Origin: LMUY01 sp964245075
Lineage (GTDB): Bacteria; Pseudomonadota; Alphaproteobacteria; Acetobacterales; Acetobacteraceae
NCBI GenBank assembly: GCA_964245075.1
Contig: CAXTLC010000012.1
Location: forward strand, 1 to 64,000
Length of the DNA stretch: 64,000 bases
Direction: 5' to 3'
Shown here: one piece after another, positions 42,721 to 50,173 of the stretch
Numbering within the stretch: the stretch's first letter is position 1
Layout of the letters: every line of letters begins with the position of its first letter
Notes under the pieces: generated by a model
Told to the model about the DNA's origin: nothing
Seen by the model: only the letters and a program-made list of their open reading frames with translations
Databases searched by the model: none
Position numbers and translations under genes: made by a program

Positions 42721-43773
42721 ATGCGCATCGCCCAGATCGCTCCCCTCCACGAGGCTGTCCCGCCGAAGCTGTATGGCGGCACGGAGCGTGTCGTCTCCTT
42801 CTTGACCGAGGAGTTGGTGGCGATGGGCCATGATGTAACCCTCTTCGCCAGCGGGGATTCGGTCACAGCGGCGAGATTGGAGGCGATTTGGCCGCAGGCG
42901 CTGCGGCTTGATCCCAGCATACGGGACGCGATCGCGCCGCACATGCTGCTGATGGAAGCCGTGCGCCGCCAGGCGGAAGAGTTCGACGTGCTGCATTTCC
43001 ACATGGATTACTGGCCGTTCAGCTTGTTCGGCCGGCAGCGCACGCCGTTCGTCACCACCCTGCACGGCCGGCTCGACCTGCCGGAGCTGCAACCGGTGTT
43101 CAACATGTTCCCGAACGCGCCGGTCGTCTCGATCTCCGACAGCCAGCGCCGCCCGTTGCCGCAGGCCAACTTCGTGGACACCGTGCGGCACGGCCTGCCG
43201 GCGAACCTGCTGACGCCGCGCGGCGAGCCGCAAGGATACCTGGCGTTCCTGGGCCGCATCGCGCCGGAGAAGTGCCCCGACCGGGCCATCCACATCGCGC
43301 AAGCGTCCGGCATGCCGATCAAGCTCGCCGCCAAGGTGGACGTGGCGGACAAGGTGTATTTCGAGCGCAACATCCGCGCGCTGCTTGACTTGCCGAACGT
43401 CGAGATGGTCGGGGAGATCAATGACAGGCAGAAGCCGGATTTCCTTTCCGGTGCCACCGCCCTGCTGATGCCGATCGACTGGCCCGAGCCGTTTGGCCTG
43501 GTGATGATCGAGGCGATGGCCTGCGGCACCCCGGTGATCGCGTTCAATCGCGGGTCCGTCCCCGAGATCGTCGAGGACGGCGTGACGGGCTTCATCGTCG
43601 AGACCGTCGAGGAAGCGGTCGCCGCCGTCGGGCGCTTGCACACGCTGGACCGTGCGGCCGTGCGCCTCCGGTTCGAGCAGCGGTTCACCGCCCGGCGCAT
43701 GGCGGAGGACTACCTGGCCGTGTACCGCACCCTGGCCGGCGAGGACCGCTCGGTGCTTCGCGCGATCCGGTGA
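42721..43773 (+). CDS. Glycosyltransferase family 4
   Basis: A 350-residue GT-B glycosyltransferase, GT4 family. It opens MRIAQIAPLHEAVPPKLYGGTERVV, the donor-sugar glycine loop of a common GT4 clade. It has the VLHFHMDYW and TTLHGRLDLPEL segments, FLGRIAPEKCPDRAIHIA, and the nucleotide-sugar motif WPEPFGLVMIEAMACGTPVIAFNRGSVPEIVEDG. The acceptor is unknown. AGGAG precedes the ATG. The stop overlaps the GTG of the CoA-transferase gene. Confidence 0.9.
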   Translation: MRIAQIAPLHEAVPPKLYGGTERVVSFLTEELVAMGHDVTLFASGDSVTAARLEAIWPQALRLDPSIRDAIAPHMLLMEAVRRQAEEFDVLHFHMDYWPFSLFGRQRTPFVTTLHGRLDLPELQPVFNMFPNAPVVSISDSQRRPLPQANFVDTVRHGLPANLLTPRGEPQGYLAFLGRIAPEKCPDRAIHIAQASGMPIKLAAKVDVADKVYFERNIRALLDLPNVEMVGEINDRQKPDFLSGATALLMPIDWPEPFGLVMIEAMACGTPVIAFNRGSVPEIVEDGVTGFIVETVEEAVAAVGRLHTLDRAAVRLRFEQRFTARRMAEDYLAVYRTLAGEDRSVLRAIR

Positions 43774-45149
43774 CCCCGGCGGCGGACGCCGTCGCAGCCC
43801 TGTGGGGCGGCGCCGGCCTGCCGGCGGACGCGCTCGGCCGCTTGGTGCTGACGGGGGGTAGTCCAGTGCTGCCGTCCTCCTTCGCAGTGGGCACGGCGGC
43901 GCAGGCGAGCCTGGCGGCAGCCGGGCTCGCCGCCGCGGAACTGTGGCGGCTCCGCTGCGGCCAGGCACAGGCCGTGTCCGTCCATGAGCGTGACGCCGCC
44001 GCGGAGTTCCTGTCCGAGCGCCTTCTGCGGATTGACGGGCAAAAGCCTGCGGACCCCTGGGACGCCATCGCCGGGCTTTATCCGACAGCGGACGGCTACG
44101 TGCGCTTGCACACCAATTTTCCGCATCACCGCGATGGCGTGCTCCGGCTGCTTGGCTGTGCCGGCAACCATCCAGATGTGGCGGCGGCGCTGCTCGGGTG
44201 GCAAGCCCGGGCGTTCGAGGACGCGGCGGCCGCGGCGGGGCTGTGCGCGACGGCGCTGCGCCCGTCCGCCGAGTGGGACGCGTCGGAGCAGGGCCGTGCC
44301 GTGGCGCCAGCCCCGGTGCGCATCGAGCGGATCGGCGAAGCGCCGCCTGAACCCTTGCCGGAAGCGCCGAGGCCGCTGTGTGGCGTGCGGGTGCTGGACC
44401 TGACGCGGATCATCGCCGGTCCGGCCTGCACCCGAACGCTGGCGGCGCACGGGGCGGAGGTGCTGCTGATCACCGGGCCGCATCTGCCGTCGATCCCGGC
44501 GCTGGCCGTGGATACCGGGCGCGGCAAGCGCTCCGCCCACCTGGACCTGCGCGACAGCGCCGCGCGTCGGCGATTGGCGGAACTGGCGCGCGGGGCCGAC
44601 GTGTTCGTCCAAGGCTACCGGCCAGGCGGCCTGGCCCAGCTTGGCTTCGGCCCGGCGGCACTGGCGGCGATGCGGCCAGGCATCGTCGCCGCCACCCTGA
44701 CGGCCTATGGCGACGAGGGGCCGTGGGCGTCCCGGCGCGGCTTCGACTCGTTGGTGCAGACCGCGTCCGGCTTCAACGTGGACGAGGCGGAGGCGGCAGG
44801 CGACCGGATGCCTCGTCCCCTGCCCTGCCAGGCGCTCGACCATGCCTCGGGCGCGCTGATGGCGTTCGGGATCATCGCCGCGCTGCACCGGCGCGCCGCC
44901 GAGGGTGGAAGCTGGCACGTCCGCGTGTCCTTGGCCGGCACCGGGCGCTGGCTGCGCGGGCTGGGCCGGAACCCGGACGGATTTGCCGTCGCACCACCGG
45001 ACCTGAGCGACTGCACCGAGTTGAGCAGCACGCCGTTCGGCACGGTGACGGGCGCACGCCACGCCGTCCGCATGTCCGCGACGCCCGCCAAGTGGGTGCT
45101 GCCAGCCGTCCCGCTCGGGACGCATGCGGCGGCTTGGGCATCGGCCTAG
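43770..45149 (+). CDS. CaiB/BaiF-type CoA transferase
   Basis: A 459-residue family III CoA-transferase. The second half has GVRVLDLTRIIAGPACTRTLAAHGAEV, VDTGRGKRSAHLDLRD, FVQGYRPGGLAQLGFGP and YGDEGPWASRRGFDSLVQTASG, where family III enzymes keep their CoA and catalytic contacts. The N-terminal 200 residues resemble a degenerate partner domain. The acyl substrate is not determinable. It starts GTG overlapping the previous stop and ends at a bidirectional hairpin. Confidence 0.85.
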   Translation: MTPAADAVAALWGGAGLPADALGRLVLTGGSPVLPSSFAVGTAAQASLAAAGLAAAELWRLRCGQAQAVSVHERDAAAEFLSERLLRIDGQKPADPWDAIAGLYPTADGYVRLHTNFPHHRDGVLRLLGCAGNHPDVAAALLGWQARAFEDAAAAAGLCATALRPSAEWDASEQGRAVAPAPVRIERIGEAPPEPLPEAPRPLCGVRVLDLTRIIAGPACTRTLAAHGAEVLLITGPHLPSIPALAVDTGRGKRSAHLDLRDSAARRRLAELARGADVFVQGYRPGGLAQLGFGPAALAAMRPGIVAATLTAYGDEGPWASRRGFDSLVQTASGFNVDEAEAAGDRMPRPLPCQALDHASGALMAFGIIAALHRRAAEGGSWHVRVSLAGTGRWLRGLGRNPDGFAVAPPDLSDCTELSSTPFGTVTGARHAVRMSATPAKWVLPAVPLGTHAAAWASA

Positions 45150-45154
45150 AGAGG

Positions 45155-45186
45155 GATGACGTCTGGCGAAGTCGCCAAGCGTCATC
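45155..45186. terminator. Bidirectional hairpin between convergent genes
   Basis: GATGACG (45155-45161) pairs with CGTCATC (45180-45186). After a two-base interruption TGGCG (45164-45168) pairs with CGCCA (45173-45177), giving a long stem with a 4-nt loop between two genes ending at 45149 and 45192. No U-tract is seen. Confidence 0.65.
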
Positions 45187-45191
45187 GCGCC

Positions 45192-46367
45192 CTAAGCAGC
45201 CAGCCTTGTTCCCAACAAGGCAATCTGGTCCAGGCCGGCCCCGCCGAAGGCCAGGCGCAGGTAAGCGTCCTGCCCCGGCCCGAAGGCACTGCCGGGCAGG
45301 CACAGCACGCCACGCTCCACCGCCAGCCGCTTCGCGACCACCGCGCCGGGCACGCCCGGGAACGGATGCCGCACATAGGCGAAATACGCCCCAAGCGAAT
45401 CGATCCGCCATTCCGGCAGGTGCTGCAACGCATCCCGCAAAGCACCGGCCCGGCCGTTGATCCTGGCCCGGTTCTCCTGCCGCCAGGCAGCCAGCGCCGG
45501 GATCGCCCACGACATCGCGGCCTGCGCCGCGCGGCCGGGACAGACGTGCAAGCAGTCCAGCACCTTGCAGAACTGCTCCATGATGTCCGCCGACGCCATC
45601 GCGGCGCCCAGGCGATGCCCTGGGATGGCGAACGACTTGCTGAAGCTGTAGAGGCCGATGGTGGTGAGCGCCCAATCGGGGTCGGCGAAGAGGTCATGGG
45701 AGCGGTGCTGCCCGGCGGGCAGCAGGTCGCGGTAGGTTTCATCCAGGATGAGCCAGACGCCGCGCCGACGGCACAGGTCGCGGAAACGCGCGATGACGTG
45801 CGGCGGATAAACGGCGCCTGTCGGGTTGTTGGGGGTGATCAGCACCAGGGCGCGCGTGTGGGAGTCCAGCAGCGCCGCGGCCTGGTCAGGATCGGGCACG
45901 AAGCCGTCCTCGGGCCGGCACGGAAGCGGCACGGCCTCGATGCCCAGCATGTCCAGCGTCATCTTGTGGTTCCAATACCACGGCGCCGGCAGCATCACCC
46001 TGTCACCCCGCTGCGCCACGGCCATCATCGCCAGCGTGAACGCCTGGTTGCACCCGGCCGTGATCGCGACCTGGTCCGCGCGGACCTTTCCGCCCGGCGC
46101 TTGGGACACCCAGGCGGCGTAGGCCTCGCGCAGCGCCGGGTCGCCGGTGATGGCGCCGTAGCGCGCATTGGCTGGGTTGCCCGCCTCCTCCGACAAGCGC
46201 GCGAGCAGTTCGGCAGCGGGCGGATACCCGGGCGCTGCCTGGGACATGCCGAGCAGCGGCCCCCGTCCGCCGTCATAGCGCTCAGCCCACGCCTGAACCT
46301 CGGGGATCGGCGGGCTGCCGGTGTCGAGCAGCAGCGGGTTCAGAGTCGGTCGCGGCAGGGTAAGCAT
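45192..46367 (-). CDS. PLP-dependent aminotransferase, class I/II
   Basis: A 391-residue fold-type I aminotransferase. The PLP lysine is in TIGLYSFSKSFAIPGHRLG (about Lys243). Other family blocks are ARYGAITGDPALREAYAAWV, ITAGCNQAFTLAM, LITPNNPTGAVYPPHVI and LILDETYRDLL. The amino donor is unknown; neighbours give no clear pathway. Start ATG 46367 (MLTLPRPTLNPLLLDTGSPPI) is preferred over an upstream in-frame ATG whose added residues are unlike the family. Confidence 0.9.
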   Translation of the reverse strand: MLTLPRPTLNPLLLDTGSPPIPEVQAWAERYDGGRGPLLGMSQAAPGYPPAAELLARLSEEAGNPANARYGAITGDPALREAYAAWVSQAPGGKVRADQVAITAGCNQAFTLAMMAVAQRGDRVMLPAPWYWNHKMTLDMLGIEAVPLPCRPEDGFVPDPDQAAALLDSHTRALVLITPNNPTGAVYPPHVIARFRDLCRRRGVWLILDETYRDLLPAGQHRSHDLFADPDWALTTIGLYSFSKSFAIPGHRLGAAMASADIMEQFCKVLDCLHVCPGRAAQAAMSWAIPALAAWRQENRARINGRAGALRDALQHLPEWRIDSLGAYFAYVRHPFPGVPGAVVAKRLAVERGVLCLPGSAFGPGQDAYLRLAFGGAGLDQIALLGTRLAA

Positions 46368-46492
46368 GGGTCGCACTCGCGTCAGCAGCACCGTGCAACA
46401 GGAAGCGGAGGGCGGAGTTCTTCCGGAACCGATCACTTCTGAGACTCAGCGGCGTCCCCGCCGCTACGGACGCGAAAACCGTCCCAGGCGCG

Positions 46493-47659
46493 TCAGACAG
46501 ATCCGGCAGGCAGGGCGCGTTCCACGACCCGCGCGTACAAGCCCGCACCGAACGGGATCGCCTCGTCATTGAAATTGTAGCGCGGGTGGTGCGGCGAGGC
46601 GCCTTCGCCGTTACCCACCAGGATGTAGGCACCGGGCACCTGCTCCATCATGAAGGCGAAATCCTCCGAACCCATGGTCGGCCCCTTGGCGCGGTCCACC
46701 GCGGCCTCTCCCACCAAGTCCGCCGCGGCGTCGGCGATGGCGGCCGTTTCCGCCGGCCGGTTCTGCAAAGGGGCGAAGATGGTGCGGAACTCCACCGTGG
46801 CGGTGGCGCCAAACCCGGCGGAAACGCCGTCCACCACGCGGCGCAACCGCTCCTCGATGCGGTCCATCACCGGCCGGGTGAACGCGCGCGCCGTGCCGGA
46901 CAGCAGCGCGGTCTGCGGCACGACGTTGTAGGCATCCCCTGCCACGATCCTGGTCACGCTCAGCACCGCCGTGTCGGTGGGCGCGATGTTGCGCGACACC
47001 ACGGACTGCAACGCCGCGCCGATGTGGCAGGCGGTCAGCACCGGGTCGATGCTCTGCTCGGGGTGGGCGCCGTGGCTGCCCTTCCCCTCGATGCGGATAT
47101 CGAAGAAGGCTCCGCCCGCCATCGCCGTGCCTGGGCAGATCGCGTATTGGCCCACATCCATGCCCGGGCGGTTGTGCATGCCGAAGATGCTGTCGCACGG
47201 GAACCGCTCGAACAGCTTGTCGTCCAGCATGGCCAGCGCGCCACCGATGCCTTCCTCGCCGGGCTGGAAGATGAAGTGGACGGTGCCGTTGAACGCCCGC
47301 GTTTCCGCCAGGTAGCGGGCCGCGCCCAGCAGCATGGTGGTGTGGCCGTCATGCCCGCAGGCGTGCATCAGGCCGGGCGTCCCGCTGCGATACGGCAGGT
47401 CGTTCGCTTCCAGGATGGGCAGCGCGTCCATGTCTGCGCGCAGGCCGATCCGCCCGGGGCCGTTGCCGGACCGCAGCACGCCCACCACGCCCGTCTTGCC
47501 TACCCCGCGATGCACCTCGATCCCCCAGGATTCGAGCTGCTCCGCCACCTTCTCCGCCGTGCGGTGCTCCTCCAGCCCGAGCTCCGGGTGGGCGTGCAGG
47601 TCCTGACGGAAAGCTGCCAAATCCGCGTGGTAGCGGCGAACGTGATCGATGGCGGACAT
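46493..47659 (-). CDS. M20-family amidohydrolase (hippurate hydrolase/aminoacylase type)
   Basis: A 388-residue M20D metallo-amidohydrolase removing acyl groups from amino acids. It has FRQDLHAHPELGLEEHRTAE, the metal ligands in GLRADMDALPI, HACGHDGHTTMLLGAA and FQPGEEGIGGA, and the C-terminal GPTMGSEDFAFMMEQVPGAY. ATG 47659 has AGGAG upstream. The exact substrate is not determinable. Confidence 0.92.
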   Translation of the reverse strand: MSAIDHVRRYHADLAAFRQDLHAHPELGLEEHRTAEKVAEQLESWGIEVHRGVGKTGVVGVLRSGNGPGRIGLRADMDALPILEANDLPYRSGTPGLMHACGHDGHTTMLLGAARYLAETRAFNGTVHFIFQPGEEGIGGALAMLDDKLFERFPCDSIFGMHNRPGMDVGQYAICPGTAMAGGAFFDIRIEGKGSHGAHPEQSIDPVLTACHIGAALQSVVSRNIAPTDTAVLSVTRIVAGDAYNVVPQTALLSGTARAFTRPVMDRIEERLRRVVDGVSAGFGATATVEFRTIFAPLQNRPAETAAIADAAADLVGEAAVDRAKGPTMGSEDFAFMMEQVPGAYILVGNGEGASPHHPRYNFNDEAIPFGAGLYARVVERALPAGSV

Positions 47660-47784
47660 TGGCGGGCTCTCCTGGCGGGGGCGTCACGTCACCCTACAGC
47701 ACGGTGCCGGCCGCGGAAGCCCCGTTGACCTGGCACGCCACGGCGGCTACTCCCCGCCGCCTTGCACGGTGTCGAGGATGGATA

Positions 47785-48063
47785 ATGGCGAGAGCGGCGA
47801 CGGCGGAAGCGGCGGATGACAGCCCGGAGGTGGGCGGCATCGCGGCAGACCGGCTCCGCTCCATCATCGAGCGCATCGAACGCCTGGAAGAGGAGCGCAA
47901 GGCGCTCGCCAGCGACATCAAGGACATCTACAGCGAGGCGAAGAGCGCCGGGTTCGACCCCAAGGTGATCCGCCAGCTCATCAGCCTGCGCAAGAAAGAG
48001 CCAGCCGACGTGGAGGAGCAGGAAACGCTGCTGGACCTCTACAAGCGCGCGCTCGGGATGTAG
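47785..48063 (+). CDS. gapR: GapR-type DNA-binding protein (DUF2312)
   Basis: A 92-residue GapR/DUF2312 protein, a nucleoid-associated factor that binds overtwisted DNA in Alphaproteobacteria. The conserved helical core is IAADRLRSIIERIERLEEERK followed by ALASDIKDIYSEAKSAGFDPKVIRQLI and SLRKKEPADVEEQETLLDLYKRALGM. ATG 47785 follows GAGG by 7 nt; an upstream extension of the frame is unlike the family. Confidence 0.94.
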   Translation: MARAATAEAADDSPEVGGIAADRLRSIIERIERLEEERKALASDIKDIYSEAKSAGFDPKVIRQLISLRKKEPADVEEQETLLDLYKRALGM

Positions 48064-48073
48064 CGCGCGCCGT

Positions 48074-48448
48074 TCAACTCAGCGTCTTGAGATAGGCGAT
48101 GAGGTTGGCGCGGTCGGTATCGGATTTGAGGCCAGGGAAGATCATCCTCGTGCCGGGCACGACCGCCCGCGGGTCCACGAGGTAGGTGTTGAGCTTGTCC
48201 GCGCTCCAATCCCAGTCTGCCGCCTTCATCGCGGGCGAGTAGTTGAAGGTGGGGATGGAAGCCGAATGCCGGTCCACCACGCCGTGCAGGCTCGGGCCGA
48301 TCTTGTTCACGCCGGTGTCGGCCGAATGGCAGATGGCGCATTTGCCGAACACCACCTTGCCCGCCGCAGGATCGCCGTCATCCGCGCGAGCGGCCCCGGC
48401 GAAGCCCACCGCAAACACCGCCAACGCGACTCCAAGGGTGATCCGCAT
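48074..48448 (-). CDS. Periplasmic class I cytochrome c
   Basis: A 124-residue cytochrome c with a signal peptide (MRITLGVALAVFAVGFAGAARA) and a single heme site CAICH (Cys37, Cys40, His41). The distal Met is in GTRMIFPGL. The layout matches small cytochrome c2/c550-type electron carriers. It ends close to gapR (convergent, 10 bp). Start 48448 is chosen for the signal peptide. Its redox partner is unknown, though it lies near dehydrogenase genes. Confidence 0.9.
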   Translation of the reverse strand: MRITLGVALAVFAVGFAGAARADDGDPAAGKVVFGKCAICHSADTGVNKIGPSLHGVVDRHSASIPTFNYSPAMKAADWDWSADKLNTYLVDPRAVVPGTRMIFPGLKSDTDRANLIAYLKTLS

Positions 48449-48707
48449 TCCATCCCCGCCCATTTTCCGCCAGGTCATGCCCAGCTTGTTGGTACGATAA
48501 GGATAGGAAGGCAGGCTTGTCGAGCCTTGCACTCATGCACCCGGCAGCACACGCGCCCGCCGCGTCGCAGCGGGCAGCCCGTCCGGGCGAGCGTACCGAC
48601 GGGATGGATGCCTGAAGCACATCCGATCCCGTCCCGCCGGCCGCGGCGGCTTCCGTGCTGCTGCTTCTTGCTCCATCATGCCGCAAAACAGCGTTGCGGG
48701 AGGCGAC

Positions 48708-49016
48708 ATGTTCATCGTCAGCGTGATGTATCCGGCAGGCAAGCCGCTCGACCGGAGCTACTACGCGAGCCAGCATTCCAAGCTGGTGCATGACCGCTGG
48801 GACCCGGCGGGATTGCGTGAGCTTCGGGTGCTGCACGGCGTGCCGGGACCGGACGGCAGTGCGCCGTCGTTCCAGTTGATCGCCATGCTTTCCTTCGACA
48901 CGCGGGAGGCGTTCGAGATCGCCGCGAGCCAGCATGGCGCGGAAATCTTCGCCGACATCCCGAATTTCACCAAGGCGCAGCCGGTGGTGCAATGCAGCGA
49001 ACCGGCAGCGTCCTGA
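48708..49016 (+). CDS. EthD-family small protein
   Basis: A 102-residue EthD-domain (dimeric alpha-beta barrel) protein. It begins MFIVSVMYPAGKPLDRSYYASQHSKLVHDRW with the typical HxxLV segment and ends with a second barrel strand (SFDTREAFEIAASQHGAEIF). EthD was named from an ether-degradation gene set; no such genes are here and the activity is unknown. GGGAGG lies 7 nt upstream of ATG 48708. Its stop overlaps the ATG of fghA. Confidence 0.85.
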   Translation: MFIVSVMYPAGKPLDRSYYASQHSKLVHDRWDPAGLRELRVLHGVPGPDGSAPSFQLIAMLSFDTREAFEIAASQHGAEIFADIPNFTKAQPVVQCSEPAAS

Positions 49017-49858
49017 TGGCTGTCGAACGCCGCAGCGAGAATGCCTGCTTCGGCGGGCGCATGATCGTGCTGGAGCACCCCAGCACGAGCACGGGCACGC
49101 CCATGCGCTGTTCGGTTTACCTGCCGCCGCGCGCTGTGCGCGGCGAGCGTTGCCCGGCGCTGTACTGGCTCGCCGGGCTGACCTGCACGGAGGAGACCTT
49201 TGCCATCAAGGCCGGGGCGCAGCGGCTAGCCGCTGAGTTGGGGCTGATCCTGGTCGCCCCGGATACCAGCCCGCGCGGCGCAGGCATTCCCGGCGAGGAT
49301 GAAAGCTGGGACTTCGGCATTGGCGCCGGCTTCTACCTCGACGCGACCGCCGAGCCGTGGTCCCGCAACTACCGCATGGCGTCGTACGTCACGCGGGAAC
49401 TGCCCGCGCTGCTGGAAGCCGAGTTCCCGCTCAACGAACGCCGGGGCATCTTCGGCCATTCGATGGGTGGCCATGGCGCGCTGGTGACGGCCCTGCGCGA
49501 CCCGGGCAGGTGGCACTCCGTATCCGCCTTCGCGCCGATCGCGAACCCTGCCGCGGTGCCCTGGGGGGAGAAGGCGTTCTCCAACTACCTTGGGCGGGAG
49601 CGGGCAAGCTGGGCGGAATGGGATGCGAGCGAGCTGATGCGCCGTTCGGCATATCCTGGCCCGATCCTAGTGGATCAGGGCACGGCGGACCAGTTCCTGG
49701 CCCAGCAACTGCACCCCGAGGCGCTGGAGCAGGCTGCGGCCGCATCCGGCCAGTCGCTCACCCTGCGGCGGCAGGAGGGGTATGACCACAGCTACTGGTT
49801 CATCCAGACCTTCATGGCTGACCACTTGCAGCACCACGCCCGCATCCTGAACGGCTGA
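49016..49858 (+). CDS. fghA: S-formylglutathione hydrolase
   Basis: FghA (280 aa) hydrolyses S-formylglutathione to formate and glutathione in formaldehyde detoxification. It opens RRSENACFGGRMIVLEHPST and has LYWLAGLTCTEETF with the oxyanion-hole region. The nucleophile elbow is GIFGHSMGGHGALV, and the catalytic Asp/His are in VDQGTADQFL and GYDHSYWFIQTFMADHLQHH. ATG 49016 overlaps the EthD stop; an ATG at 48992 is the alternative. Convergent with the fds operon, whose formate dehydrogenase would oxidise the formate. Confidence 0.94.
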   Translation: MAVERRSENACFGGRMIVLEHPSTSTGTPMRCSVYLPPRAVRGERCPALYWLAGLTCTEETFAIKAGAQRLAAELGLILVAPDTSPRGAGIPGEDESWDFGIGAGFYLDATAEPWSRNYRMASYVTRELPALLEAEFPLNERRGIFGHSMGGHGALVTALRDPGRWHSVSAFAPIANPAAVPWGEKAFSNYLGRERASWAEWDASELMRRSAYPGPILVDQGTADQFLAQQLHPEALEQAAAASGQSLTLRRQEGYDHSYWFIQTFMADHLQHHARILNG

Positions 49859-49894
49859 CGCGACGCAAGCCGCAGGACGCCCGGTCGGGCAGCG

Positions 49895-50173
49895 TTATCC
49901 CGCGTCGCTTGCCATCGGACCCGCCTCCCGGACGGGGGACAGCACCTTTTCCACGGGGCTGTCCACGTCCGGGTCGCGCCGCATCGCCTGCGTCACCAGC
50001 CGGTCCACCCCATCCGTCTCGTGGGTCAGGTGCTCGCGCAACGTGCGCATCATCGCGGGCGTCCAGAACGCCTCCAGGTGGCGGTGCACGCCGGCGACCG
50101 CCTCCTCCTCCGGGTAGGCCTGGAAGAAGGTGGCGATCTGGTTCGCCATCGAGATCAACTTGCCTGCTTGCAT
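49895..50173 (-). CDS. fdsD: Formate dehydrogenase delta subunit FdsD
   Basis: FdsD (92 aa) is the small accessory subunit of NAD-dependent soluble formate dehydrogenases. It begins KLISMANQIATFFQAYPEEEAVAGVHRHLEAFWTPAMM, as in the family, and contains LREHLTHETDGVDRLVTQAM. It is the last gene of the leftward fdsGBAD operon; its start codon overlaps the fdsA stop by one base. Confidence 0.93.
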   Translation of the reverse strand: MQAGKLISMANQIATFFQAYPEEEAVAGVHRHLEAFWTPAMMRTLREHLTHETDGVDRLVTQAMRRDPDVDSPVEKVLSPVREAGPMASDAG